Shown here: in pieces, positions 25,980-36,383 of the stretch
Numbering within the stretch: the first letter of the stretch is position 1
Layout of the letters: every line of letters begins with the position of its first letter
Origin: Acidimicrobiales bacterium
GTDB lineage: Bacteria > Actinomycetota > Acidimicrobiia > Acidimicrobiales > Acidimicrobilacustridaceae
Length of the DNA: 64,000 nucleotides
Direction: 5' to 3'
Assembly (NCBI GenBank): GCA_018401565.1
Contig: JAGYKS010000025.1
Span: 186,001-250,000, forward strand
The notes under the pieces: model-generated
What the model was told of the DNA's origin: nothing
Databases searched by the model: none
What the model saw: the letters and a program-made list of their open reading frames with translations, nothing else
Program-made: the position numbers and the translations under genes

Positions 25980-26854
25980 ACCCCATGGGCCACGACATTG
26001 TGCAGCGTGACGTCACCGTCCGACGCGTCGACTTCGGTTTTGACGAGCATCGCATCCAGCATCACTTCGCCAATGGCGATCCGGTCATGAGTCACCTGCT
26101 GGCCATGTTGTCGGGGCTGTTCCCAGCGGGCGAGGACTTCTTTGTGCGCTCGGTGCGGGCGTACCGCAACGAGATCACCGATCCCGAACTCAAACGACAG
26201 GTACGGGGTTTCATCGGCCAGGAGGCGATCCATGGTCGTGAACACCGTCATCTCAACGAGTGTCTGGCCGCGCTGGGGTACCCCACCGGGGCCATCGACC
26301 GGTTCGTGAACTGGCAGTTCCGGTTGTCCGAACGGCTCCCGGGGCGGTCGCGCCGGCTGGCGGTCACTGCGGCGCTCGAGCACTACACCGCCACACTGGC
26401 CGAGGTGCTGCTCACCGACGAACGGGCCCGCACCATGGTGGATCCCGAGATCCGCAACCTGCTGTTGTGGCATGCGTTGGAGGAATCCGAGCACAAAGCG
26501 GTGGCGTTCGACGTCTACCGGCACGTGTCGGGCAACGACCGTGTGCGCTGCCTGGTCATGAACACCACCACGGTGGGATTCGTCGGGGTGACCGTGGTGT
26601 GGACGGCGGCATCGCTGGCCAGGGATCCGGCCACGTGGCGTCATCCCGTACGGGTGCTGCGCAGTTTGGCCGGGGTGCGCCGCTCGCCGTGGCTGACCGC
26701 CGCCGTCTGGCATCGCCTGCGCGATTACAACCGTCCGGGATTCCATCCCGACCAGCACGATTCCACCGCTGTGCTCGAGCAGTGGAAGGCCACGCTGTTT
26801 GGTGATGACGGCGTACTGGCCGATCAGCTCGACCCGCCGGCTGTGGCTAGCTGA
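25976..26854 (+). CDS. metal-dependent hydrolase-like protein (PF10118 type)
   Basis: The 292 residues begin MNPMGHDIVQRDVTVRRVDF. Two helices carry E/H pairs, GQEAIHGREHRHLNE and LLWHALEESEHKAV, resembling ferritin-like or di-metal hydrolase sites of the predicted metal-dependent hydrolase family. The reaction is unknown. A hydrophobic stretch (TVGFVGVTVVWTAASLA) may be a membrane anchor. Last gene of the PadR operon. Confidence 0.75.
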   Translation: MNPMGHDIVQRDVTVRRVDFGFDEHRIQHHFANGDPVMSHLLAMLSGLFPAGEDFFVRSVRAYRNEITDPELKRQVRGFIGQEAIHGREHRHLNECLAALGYPTGAIDRFVNWQFRLSERLPGRSRRLAVTAALEHYTATLAEVLLTDERARTMVDPEIRNLLLWHALEESEHKAVAFDVYRHVSGNDRVRCLVMNTTTVGFVGVTVVWTAASLARDPATWRHPVRVLRSLAGVRRSPWLTAAVWHRLRDYNRPGFHPDQHDSTAVLEQWKATLFGDDGVLADQLDPPAVAS

Positions 26855-26966
26855 CCACGGCCACCCCGGCGTTGCGTGGGCCGCTTGGGCTGTCCCGCGG
26901 CTCGCCGGGCAGGGCCAGCGGTGAGGGTCCTTGCAACCGGTGCGCCGGCAGGCAAGGCTGCTCCTG

Positions 26967-27230
26967 ATGGAACTGACCGATCGAGACAAGGCGATTTTGG
27001 ACTTCGAGCGTTCCTGGTGGTCCCAGAGCGGACCCAAAGAGACGTTGATCCTGGAGAAGTTCGATCTGTCGGCCAGTCGCTACTACCAGATCCTCAACGA
27101 ACTGGTTGATACCGACGCCGCCTACGAGCACGACCCGTTGGTGGTGCGGCGCCTGCGCCGGCTGCGTGACCGCCGACGTCGTGCCCGCACCCAGGCGCAG
27201 GCAGCGCCCGTCGACAGCAGGACGCCGTGA
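26967..27230 (+). CDS. DUF3263 family protein
   Basis: The 87 residues begin ELTDRDKAILDFERSWW and contain ASRYYQILNEL, the DUF3263 helix-turn-helix-like core, then an Arg-rich tail. The same pair, DUF3263 then a LytR_C protein, occurs in mycobacteria (Rv0430-Rv0431), which supports both calls. A DNA-binding role is possible. The stop overlaps the next GTG. Confidence 0.82.
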   Translation: MELTDRDKAILDFERSWWSQSGPKETLILEKFDLSASRYYQILNELVDTDAAYEHDPLVVRRLRRLRDRRRRARTQAQAAPVDSRTP

Positions 27231-27787
27231 GTACCCCGGGTGCCAACCCGATGGAGCCGGCTACCCCCGAGCGCGTTGACCCAGACCGCCAGCGACTGGT
27301 GGGGGTGCTCATCATCGTGGTCGCTGTGGTCATCGGTGTGGTGCTGTTGTTCCGGGGTCTGTCTGCGCCAGAGACCACAGCGGTCCAGGACCCCGCAGCC
27401 GACGTGACCGCCACCACCGTTGATCGTGATGCGCCACCCCCAACCGATGTGGCCCAGAGCACCGTTCCCGAGGGTCCCGCCCCCGGCGACGTGACCGTGC
27501 TGGTGGCCAACGGCAGTGGCGTCACCGGGCTTGCCGGTCAGACGTCAGCGACCCTGGAAGCCGACGGGTATCAGGTGCTGTCCCCGACCGATGCGCTGAC
27601 CACGGCACCGGTCACCAGGGTGTACTTCACCGAGAACTTCGAGGCTGCGGCCCGGTCGGTGGCCGAGGCCCTCGGTCTGCCGGCGTCGGCAGTGGTGCCG
27701 CTGGCGACACCCTCGCCCGTGGCTGATATCGCAACCGCCGAGGTGGTTGTGGTGCTCGGTGCCGACTTCCCGGCTGCTGGGGAGTGA
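27227..27787 (+). CDS. LytR C-terminal domain membrane protein (VirR-like)
   Basis: The 186 residues comprise a short cytosolic tail, one membrane segment (LVGVLIIVVAVVIGVVLLF, about residues 24-43), a Thr/Pro/Ala linker and a LytR_C domain (VTVLVANGSGVTGLAGQTSATL... VYFTENFEAAARSVAEAL). In mycobacteria the matching protein (VirR, Rv0431) acts at the cell envelope and in vesicle release. An envelope role here is inferred from that neighbourhood. Confidence 0.82.
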   Translation: MSTPGANPMEPATPERVDPDRQRLVGVLIIVVAVVIGVVLLFRGLSAPETTAVQDPAADVTATTVDRDAPPPTDVAQSTVPEGPAPGDVTVLVANGSGVTGLAGQTSATLEADGYQVLSPTDALTTAPVTRVYFTENFEAAARSVAEALGLPASAVVPLATPSPVADIATAEVVVVLGADFPAAGE

Positions 27788-27877
27788 TGTGGGGCCGACG
27801 GGCTCACCGTCGGTGAACCACGGTGACCGGTAGTACTCCTGTGTCCTGGCCAACGGCGACCATCGTCAAGGCGGGGT

Positions 27878-27883
27878 TACGCT
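27878..27883 (+). promoter_or_regulatory. -10 box TACGCT of a leaderless transcript
   Basis: TACGCT ends 7 nt before GTG 27891, the start of otsB. Confidence 0.5.
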
Positions 27884-27890
27884 GGGAGTT

Positions 27891-28673
27891 GTGCCGATGA
27901 GAATCGCCAGGGCCCTGATGGACCCCTTTGGTCGCGAGCCGGCCAAGTCCGGCATTTTCTGCGACTTCGACGGCACCCTTTCTGACATCGTGATGGATCC
28001 GGCGCGTGCCCGTCCGGTGGCCGAGTCCGTCGAACTCCTCGACCGACTCAGTGGCACCTACGCCCGGGTCGGGGTGTTGTCGGGACGCCCGCTCTCGTTT
28101 TTGCAGGAGTTCTTTCCTCCGTCGTTGTTTCTGGCCGGGTTGTACGGCCTGGAGGTCGTCGACGGAGGTCAGCGACGCGATCACCCCCAGGCCGGTACGT
28201 GGCGCGAGGTCATCGACGACGTTGCCGCCTGCTCCAGGGATCGAGGCCCAACGGGCATGCGGGTCGAGCACAAGGGCCTGTCCATCACCCTGCACTACCG
28301 AGGCGACGAGGCGCTGGCCCCAGCCGTGCAGGAGTGGGCCACCGGTCAGGCCATCCGGTCGGGACTGGTGGCCCGACCAGCCCGCAAGTCCATCGAGTTG
28401 CATCCGCCCATCCGGGCCGACAAGGGCACGGCGTTGCACGAAGCCGCCGACGGGTTGTCGGCGGTGTGCTTCGTGGGTGACGACATCGGTGACTTGCCAG
28501 CGTTCACCAGCCTCGACGAGCTGGCCGACCAGGGGGTGGCCACCATCCGGGCAGCGGTGCGCAGCGACGAGGTTGCGCCCGAACTCGTGGAACGGGCCGA
28601 TGTCGTGATCAACAGCCCTGCCGGTGTGGTGGGGTTGTTGCGGGCGTTCGACGCCGCCGTCACCGCCCACTGA
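27891..28673 (+). CDS. otsB: trehalose-6-phosphate phosphatase OtsB
   Basis: HAD-fold phosphatase, trehalose 6-phosphate to trehalose. Motif 1 is FCDFDGTLSD (Asp nucleophile and acid), motif 2 GVLSGRP, and motif 4 FVGDDIGDLPAF. The cap region has GMRVEHKGLSITLHYR, as in OtsB. The 260 residues are typical of the stand-alone enzyme. Its partner otsA lies just downstream on the opposite strand, convergent rather than co-transcribed. Confidence 0.93.
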   Translation: MPMRIARALMDPFGREPAKSGIFCDFDGTLSDIVMDPARARPVAESVELLDRLSGTYARVGVLSGRPLSFLQEFFPPSLFLAGLYGLEVVDGGQRRDHPQAGTWREVIDDVAACSRDRGPTGMRVEHKGLSITLHYRGDEALAPAVQEWATGQAIRSGLVARPARKSIELHPPIRADKGTALHEAADGLSAVCFVGDDIGDLPAFTSLDELADQGVATIRAAVRSDEVAPELVERADVVINSPAGVVGLLRAFDAAVTAH

Positions 28674-28737
28674 ACTCCCGGGGCGGCGCGCCGGAGTCGT
28701 CCCCGGTGTTGCAGTGATCAGCCGGGTGGTGCGGTGA

Positions 28738-30148
28738 TCAGGCGCCGGCGGCTGCGAGTTGTGCCGCCAACCAGGTGCCCGGTGTGTTGGCCCGGGCCAC
28801 CTCAACCACACCCGACGCGTGGGTCGCCCGCTCGGTGGCGTCCATCGAAAGCGCCCGGTGGAGGGCATCAGCGGTGGCGGCCACATCGAACGGATTGACC
28901 AGCAGCGCCGTGTCGCTGAATTCTTCGGCGGCACCGGACTCGGTACTCAACACCAGCACGCCGTCTCGTCCGTTGAGCAGCGGGCCCTCCTTGGCCACCA
29001 GGTTGAGCCCGTCGCGCACCGGATTCACCAGCAGCACGTCGTACCGGGTGAGGGCCGCCACCGACCGGGGGTGGTCGTCGGTGAAGTCGGCCAGAATCGG
29101 CGTCCATCCGGGCGTGGCCCACCGATTGTTGATGGCAGCCACCATGCCCTCAACCTCCTGGCGGTAGGCCAGGTACTCGGGCAGGCCCTCGCGTGACGGG
29201 TACACGAACGCCCCGAACACCACCCTCTGTCGCCATTGGGGATGGTCGCCGAGCAGTTGGTCAAAAGCCCGAAACCCCCGCAACAGGTTCTTCGACAGCT
29301 CGATGCGGTCGACGCGCACCAGCAGCTTGCGGTCGCCCACCACGGCGTCGAGGTCGGCCGCAGCCGCAGCGGCTGGCGGGGGTGGCTGCGATCGATGACA
29401 GGTCGGCGGCATCGGGACCCAGCGGGGCCACGAACGTGGTTGGCGTGACGCCCAGGACCTCGTCGCAGCACTGGGTGAACCGTCGCGCCCAGCGTGGTGT
29501 GTGGAACCCACAGGCGGTGTGGGCAGCCATGCCCTCGAGCAGCTGGGTGGCCACGGCGTCGGGCAGCATGCGCAGCCCATCGGGACCGGTGAACGGGGTG
29601 TGGCTGAAGTGCACGCTGTCGATGTCGGGGCGGATGTGGCGAAGTCGCTGGCCGACCAGACACAGGTGGTAGTCCTGCACCAGCACCACGGCGTCGGGCG
29701 GGGCCACCTCGGCCACGGCGTCGGCGAAGGCGTTGTTCACGGCCACGTACGCCTCCCACGCCTGGGTGAACCGGCCGTCGAACACCGGGCGGCGGGCGGA
29801 CTCGAACAGGCCGTGGTGCACGAACCACAGCGTGGCGTTGCACACCACGTCGTAGGCCATGGTGAACAGTTCCGGGTTGATGGCCACCGTGGCGACCTGG
29901 AACCCGGCGGCGTCGATGACCCCGGCGTCGGCGGCGGCACGGTCGGCATCGGTGAGCGCTGCTGCCACCCAGGTGGCACCGGTGTTGGCCATGATCGGGG
30001 TGAGGCCCGACACCAGGCCGCCCGATCCCCGACGGGCAACAAGTTCGCCGTCGTCGTTGCGGCTGAACGAGACCGGACCCCGGTTGGACACCAGCACCAC
30101 AGGCCGGGAGGTCGCAGGCGGTGCCGGATCGGCAGATTCGTCGGTCAC
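28738..30148 (-). CDS. otsA: alpha,alpha-trehalose-phosphate synthase OtsA (frameshifted)
   Basis: GT20 transferase, UDP- or ADP-glucose plus glucose 6-phosphate to trehalose 6-phosphate. The N-terminal half shows VLVSNRGPVSFSR, GSGGLVSGL, VLVQDYHLCLV and HFSHTPFTGP. The C-terminal half shows VDRIELSKNLLRGFRAF, DVLLVNPVRDGLNLVAKE and LSTESGAAEEF. The halves are in different frames, joined near 29375 in an Ala-rich stretch. The GTG start 30148 sits 6 nt after a TAGGGT box. Confidence 0.9.
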
Positions 30149-30154
30149 CTCTGC

Positions 30155-30160
30155 ACCCTA
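30155..30160 (-). promoter_or_regulatory. -10 box TAGGGT of a leaderless transcript
   Basis: On the minus strand TAGGGT ends 6 nt before the otsA GTG. Confidence 0.5.
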
Positions 30161-30231
30161 CCGACACGGCCGGACCGTTGACCGCCAGTCGGTCTGGGGG
30201 CTGTCGAGCCCTCAACCGCTAGACAGGGGAG

Positions 30232-31326
30232 GTGCATGTGCTGGCAGCCCCCGACAAGTTCCGCGGCACTGCCACGGCTGACGCCATCGCCGACGCCATT
30301 GCCGACGCCGTGACTGGTCCCGCCAGCGGTGCCGCACGTGACGCCGCGACTGGTCCCGCCAGCGGTGCCGCACGTGACGCCGGTGCAACGTGCGACCGCG
30401 TTCCCATGGCCGACGGGGGCGAAGGTTTTCTTGATGTGCTCGGCGGTGCGAACCGCACCACGGTGGTGACCGGACCGCTCGGCGACGAGGTCGAAGCCGG
30501 GTGGCGGCTGGTGGGCACCACGGCGGTGGTGGAGATGGCCCGGGCGTCGGGTCTGGGGCTGTTGGCCACGGCACAGGTGTCGGCAGCAGAGGCCAACGAC
30601 GCCCTGGCCGCTTCCACATTCGGCACCGGTGAGCTGATGGCTGCGGCCATCGACGCCGGGGCCCGAAGGATCCTTGTTGGTGTGGGTGGGTCGGCCACCA
30701 CCGACGGTGGGTTCGGTGCCCAGCGGGCGCTGTACCCGCTGCAGCGACTGCGGGGCATCGACATCGTGGTGGCGTGCGATGTGCGCACCCGGTTCCTGGA
30801 TGCCCCGGCGGTGTTCGCGCCCCAAAAAGGAGCGTCGGCCAGTCAGGTGCAACTGCTGCAGCGACGCCTGGAACGACTGGCTGAGGTGTTCATCGCCGAG
30901 CATGGCGTGGACGTGCGGGACATCCCGGGGTCGGGTGCCGGTGGAGGTCTGGCCGGGGGTCTGGCGGTACTTGGGGCTGACCTGGTTGCCGGGTTCGATC
31001 TGGTGGCCGACGAAGTGGCCCTGTTTGACCGCATGGAGACCGCCGACCTCGTCGTCACCGGTGAGGGATTCGTGGATCCCGAATCGTTCGATGGCAAGGT
31101 CGTGGGCGGGGTGCTGTCGTACGCCGCCGAGCTGGGCCTGCCGGCACTGGTGATCGCCGGCGAGGTGTTTGACGACGCCGCAGTGGCTGACGCCCTGGCC
31201 GGTGCGGGGGTGACGGTGGTGTCGCTGGTGGAGCGTTTCGGCACCAGTCGGTCCATGGCCGACACCGCCGCCTGCGTCACCGAGGTGGTTGCCGACTACC
31301 TGGCCTCAGGGGGATACGGGGGATAG
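30232..31326 (+). CDS. glycerate 2-kinase (GK-II family)
   Basis: Phosphorylates glycerate. The family start VLAAPDKFRGT, VPMADGGEGFLD, LVGVGGSATTDGGFG, GSGAGGGLAGGLAVLGA and VTGEGFVDPESFDGKV are all present. An extra 24 residues sit between the first helix and the ADGGEG motif, made of two copies of TGPASGAARDA(A) encoded by a 36-bp tandem repeat; other family members lack this. GTG 30232 has a GGGGAGG ribosome-binding site. It lies beside trehalose genes and 10 kb from gpgS, so a link to glucosylglycerate turnover is possible but unproven. Confidence 0.88.
   Translation: MHVLAAPDKFRGTATADAIADAIADAVTGPASGAARDAATGPASGAARDAGATCDRVPMADGGEGFLDVLGGANRTTVVTGPLGDEVEAGWRLVGTTAVVEMARASGLGLLATAQVSAAEANDALAASTFGTGELMAAAIDAGARRILVGVGGSATTDGGFGAQRALYPLQRLRGIDIVVACDVRTRFLDAPAVFAPQKGASASQVQLLQRRLERLAEVFIAEHGVDVRDIPGSGAGGGLAGGLAVLGADLVAGFDLVADEVALFDRMETADLVVTGEGFVDPESFDGKVVGGVLSYAAELGLPALVIAGEVFDDAAVADALAGAGVTVVSLVERFGTSRSMADTAACVTEVVADYLASGGYGG
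30312..30383. repeat. in-frame 36-bp tandem duplication in glycerate kinase
   Basis: Two copies, 30312-30347 and 30348-30383, start at GACTGGTCCCGCCAGC. They are nearly identical and add 12 residues per copy. Confidence 0.9.
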
Positions 31327-31335
31327 CCGGCGCAG

Positions 31336-31533
31336 TCATGAGCGCACGGCCTTGATCGCCCACACCACGGCCGCCACTGCCGCCACCAGCAGGCCCAGAC
31401 GGATCAGCGACCACGCCGCACCCAGCAACCAGCCGGCCACGGTGAACAGCCCGATCACGATCAGCACCATCACCACGACGCCGAGGAACGACGGTGATCC
31501 CGGTGCGGTGGGCCCGTTGGTGGGGGTGACCAT
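31336..31533 (-). CDS. small two-segment membrane protein
   Basis: 65 residues with two hydrophobic segments (LGVVVMVLIVIGLFTVAGWLL and LIRLGLLVAAVAAVVWAI) after a short polar start. No family recognised. The ATG at 31533 is 7 nt after a TAGGGT box on the same strand, which supports it as a real leaderless gene. Divergent from the amidase. Confidence 0.6.
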   Translation of the reverse strand: MVTPTNGPTAPGSPSFLGVVVMVLIVIGLFTVAGWLLGAAWSLIRLGLLVAAVAAVVWAIKAVRS

Positions 31534-31540
31534 GGGCGCC

Positions 31541-31546
31541 ACCCTA
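31541..31546 (-). promoter_or_regulatory. -10 box TAGGGT of a leaderless transcript
   Basis: Minus-strand TAGGGT, 7 nt before ATG 31533. Confidence 0.45.
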
Positions 31547-31595
31547 CGACCCCGGCATTGCTGCGCAACTCCGGCACCGCATCGGCCGCGGGGCG

Positions 31596-31601
31596 TACCA
31601 T
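31596..31601 (+). promoter_or_regulatory. -10 box TACCAT of a leaderless transcript
   Basis: TACCAT ends 7 nt before the amidase ATG at 31609. It is back-to-back with the opposite promoter at 31541. Confidence 0.45.
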
Positions 31602-31608
31602 CACCGGC

Positions 31609-33076
31609 ATGACCGAAGCCTCCAACCCCTTCGCCTCGCTCGACGCCACCGACCAGGCCGCTCTGGTGGCTTCGGGGGAGGTGTCGCCCACCGAACTGGT
31701 AGCTGCTGCCATCGATTCGGCGGAGCGTCTCAACGGCGAGCTCAACGCCATCATCCACCCGCGTTACGAGCAGGCCCTGGCCGAAGCCGCCGGCGAACTT
31801 CCCGACGGCCCCATGCGCGGCGTGCCCATGGTGCTCAAGGATCTCGACGGTTTCCAGGCCGGTGAGCCCTACCACGCCGGCATGCGTGCGCTGGCTGAGG
31901 CCGGGTTCGTGCCCGACGCCGACAGCTGGCTCACCGAACGCTTCCGGGCCATGGGGGCGGTGATCATCGGGCGCACCAACACCCCCGAGCTGGGCCTGGT
32001 GCCCAGCACCGAGCCGGCGTTGTACGGGCCGTCGCGCAACCCGTGGGATACCACCCGGTCTCCGGCCGGATCCAGTGGGGGGTCGGCGGCGGCGGTGGCT
32101 GCTGGCATCGTGCCGTTGGGTCACGCCGGCGATGGCGGCGGATCCATCCGGGTGCCGGCGTCGGTGTGTGGTCTGGTGGGGCTCAAGCCCTCGCGTGGGC
32201 GTGTCACCCTCGGCCCTGAGGCCGTCGGGGCGTGGGGCGGTCTGGTGGCACGCCTGGTGGTGACCCGGTCGGTGCGTGACACCGCCGCGGTGCTCGACGC
32301 CGTGGCCGGTGGAGGCCCTGGCGACCCCACCACCGCCCCGGCTCCCGCAGCGGCCATGGCTGGCCGAGGTGGGCGCCGACCCCGGCAGCCTTCGTGTGGC
32401 GTGGACCACCCAGGGTCCTGACCCCACCGTGACCACGGTGAGCGAGGTTGCCGCAGCCACGGCTTCGGTGGCCGGCGTGCTGGCCGGTCTCGGCCATCGC
32501 GTTGATGAAGTGCAGCCCGGGCCGTGGGGCGACACCGCTGCTTCGGCGGAGTTCACCGGTCATTTCGTCAACGCGCTGTCGGTGTGGACGGCGGCCGGGA
32601 TCGCCGACCTGTCGGCACGCGCCGGTGTGGCCATCGGGGCCGACGGCACCGAACCGGGCACGTGGTCACTGGTGGAGTTGGGCCGGATGCTGTCGGGGGT
32701 GCAGTTCCAGCAGGCGCTTGACGGCCTGGCCGCCTACACCCGGCTGATGGCGGCGTGGTGGGACGATGCCGGGATCGACGTGCTGGTCACCCCGACGGTC
32801 CCCGAACTGCCGTGGACACTCGGCCAGTTCGCCCCCACGCCCGACAACCCGTTGGCCGGCGTGGCCCGGGCAGCGGCCATCGTGCCGTTTTGTGCCCCGT
32901 TCAATGTCACCGGCCAGCCAGCGATGTCGCTGCCGTTGGGATGGTCCGACGAGGGCCTGCCCATCGGGGTGCAGGTGGTGGCCCGTCACGGTGCCGAGGA
33001 CGTGCTGGTCCGGCTGGCAGCGCAGCTCGAGATGGCCATGCCGTGGGCCGACCGACGCCCCGGGGTGTTCGCCTGA
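31609..33076 (+). CDS. amidase-signature family amidase (frameshifted)
   Basis: Ser-cisSer-Lys hydrolase of C-N bonds. Lys77 (PMVLKDLDG), the cis-Ser in [12 protein letters not shown] and the nucleophile Ser in [11 protein letters not shown] are present. The nucleophile loop usually reads GTDTGGSIR; here DGGG replaces DTGG. The frame breaks near 32345 in a Pro/Ala-rich stretch. The second frame continues to the family C-terminus ([27 protein letters not shown]) and stops at 33076. The substrate is unknown. Confidence 0.87.
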
Positions 33077-33218
33077 GGGTTCGACCCCCAGCGATGTTCC
33101 CGATCGATTTGCCTGCCGGACGCGTCCGGTGGACGCGCCCGTGGTCGCGGTCGGTAGGATCAGGCTTCGCAAGGACCAGTGGCATGAGGCCGCGTCCGCT
33201 GACCACCCGGGGATAGCC

Positions 33219-33494
33219 ATGACCGTCACCGTCCGAGTCCCGCCCGTGTTTCGAACCCTGACCGGCGGCGAGGCCAAGATCCAGGTCACCGGCAGCACGC
33301 TGAGCGAGGTGATCAGTGCACTCGAGGCCGACCATCCCGGCTTCGAGGCCAAGCTGCTGTCCGACGACGGCACTCTGGTGAAGTACGTGAACGTGTTCGT
33401 TGACGACGACGACGTGCGGTTCCTCGGCGGAATGGCCACCCCGGTGCCCGATGGTTGCGAGGTGTCCATCATGCAGGCCGTGGCTGGCGGCTGA
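33219..33494 (+). CDS. CysO-like MoaD/ThiS-family sulfur carrier
   Basis: 91-residue ubiquitin-like carrier ending in the required Gly-Gly (MQAVAGG). KYVNVFVDDDDVRFLGGM and PDGCEVSIMQAVAGG match CysO, the mycobacterial carrier that delivers sulfide to CysM for cysteine synthesis, better than MoaD. No cysM, mec or thiS-pathway gene is next to it here. The ATG is 3 nt after an in-frame TAG. An upstream palindrome CCGGACGCGTCCGG (33117-33130) lies in the gap after the amidase. Confidence 0.8.
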   Translation: MTVTVRVPPVFRTLTGGEAKIQVTGSTLSEVISALEADHPGFEAKLLSDDGTLVKYVNVFVDDDDVRFLGGMATPVPDGCEVSIMQAVAGG

Positions 33495-33617
33495 CCCGCT
33501 GCTCCCGCTCCGCCCCAGCTTCGGCGCTGTGGCGGACCCCAGTCGGTGATCGCGGCTGGCCCGTCGGTGATCCCGGCCGGTCTGAGGTTGCGGAACGTCT
33601 CCAATTCTGGTTTCCTG

Positions 33618-33644
33618 TTAGCAGTCTCTCACCGAGAGTGCTAA
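33618..33644 (+). promoter_or_regulatory. CIRCE element (HrcA operator)
   Basis: TTAGCAGTC-N9-GAGTGCTAA differs from the consensus TTAGCACTC-N9-GAGTGCTAA at one base. It lies 37 bp before groEL, so heat-shock control by HrcA is expected. Confidence 0.93.
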
Positions 33645-35303
<1,659 letters not shown>

Positions 35304-35341
35304 TCCACCAGATCACCGGGCTGGCCCATCCGGCCGGCCCA

Positions 35342-35401
35342 GCTGATCTGCCGGCCTGGCTGATCTGCCGGCCTGGCTGATCTGCCGGCCTGGCTGATCT
35401 G
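35342..35401. repeat. 17-bp tandem repeat, 3.5 copies
   Basis: GCTGATCTGCCGGCCTG repeats exactly at 35342, 35359 and 35376, plus 9 bp. It lies between groEL and its putative terminator. Confidence 0.92.
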
Positions 35402-35416
35402 TTTGCGTGAACGCTG

Positions 35417-35450
35417 CACGACCCCGGGGAGGTACCGCCCCGGGGTCGTG
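35417..35450. terminator. 13-bp perfect GC-rich hairpin, probable groEL terminator
   Basis: CACGACCCCGGGG and CCCCGGGGTCGTG flank an 8-nt loop. No long T tract follows, as is common in high-GC actinobacteria. Confidence 0.7.
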
Positions 35451-35462
35451 TTGCGCCCGGGA

Positions 35463-35468
35463 TAGGTT
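35463..35468 (+). promoter_or_regulatory. -10 box TAGGTT of a leaderless transcript
   Basis: TAGGTT ends 6 nt before the fdhD ATG at 35475. Confidence 0.5.
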
Positions 35469-35474
35469 GGCGTC

Positions 35475-36383
35475 ATGGCTGCTGATCCCACTGCTCGGGT
35501 ATTGACCCGGCGTTGGCACGACGGTGTGGTGGCCGACACCCCCGACGAGCTGATCGTGGAGGAGCCGCTGTCGATCCTGCTTGACGGCGTGCTGGTGGCA
35601 ACCACCATGCGCACCCCGGGCAACGATGAGGAACTGGCCACCGGGTGGTGCTTCACCGAGGGTCTGCTGGGCGGGGCCGAGGTGCTCGAGTGTCGGCACT
35701 GCCGCAGCGTCCAGGCAGGCCAACCCGAGGCAGGCCAATCCGAGGGCGCCGTCCTGGGATCTGGCGCAGTCGTGGACCACAACACTGTTGTGGACCCCAA
35801 CACGGTCGTGGTGGACACCGGGGCCATGGCGCCACCGGCGCAGCCCCGGTTGGGGATGACCTCGTCATCGTGCGGGATGTGCGGGACGACGGCTATCAAC
35901 GACCTGGCGCAACGACTCGAGCCTCTGGCCGACCCGGTGGCGATTGATCCGGCCGTGCTGCTGGCGGTGGTGGCCACGGTGCGAGCCAGTCAGCCGTTGT
36001 TCGACGCCACCGGGGCGGTGCACGCTGCTGCCGCCTTCGACCCGTTGGGCAACGTTGTCGTGGTGCGTGAAGACATCGGCCGCCACAACGCCGTGGACAA
36101 GGTGGTGGGCCATCTGTTGGCGGCCACGCCGGCTGGCACTCCCGGGTCGGGACTGGGTCTGTATGTCAGTGGGCGGGCGTCGTTTGAGATGGTGGCCAAG
36201 GCGTGGGCGGCGGGGTTCTCGGCCCTGGTGGCCGTCAGCGCCCCGTCGGCACTGGCCGTGCAGGCCGCCCGGACCGCTGGCCTGGTGCTGGCCGGGTTCG
36301 TGCGCGACGACCAGATGAACCTGTACGCGCCTGCGACAGCCACGTCCCCGTCGGCGTCGGATCCAGGGGCGCAAGCACCGTGA
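35475..36383 (+). CDS. fdhD: formate dehydrogenase accessory sulfurtransferase FdhD
   Basis: Transfers sulfur to the molybdenum cofactor of formate dehydrogenases. Present are [28 protein letters not shown], the CxxC motif in [26 protein letters not shown] and [13 protein letters not shown]. Between residues about 75 and 120 is a low-complexity insertion ([11 protein letters not shown] and repeated VVD-NTVV units). The stop overlaps the GTG of the downstream molybdo-enzyme, fitting a client-chaperone operon. Confidence 0.94.
   Translation: MAADPTARVLTRRWHDGVVADTPDELIVEEPLSILLDGVLVATTMRTPGNDEELATGWCFTEGLLGGAEVLECRHCRSVQAGQPEAGQSEGAVLGSGAVVDHNTVVDPNTVVVDTGAMAPPAQPRLGMTSSSCGMCGTTAINDLAQRLEPLADPVAIDPAVLLAVVATVRASQPLFDATGAVHAAAAFDPLGNVVVVREDIGRHNAVDKVVGHLLAATPAGTPGSGLGLYVSGRASFEMVAKAWAAGFSALVAVSAPSALAVQAARTAGLVLAGFVRDDQMNLYAPATATSPSASDPGAQAP

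Noticed and set aside
25658..27037. 459-codon minus-strand frame
   Set aside because: It covers the PadR, 2TM and hydrolase genes, which have clear family motifs on the other strand.
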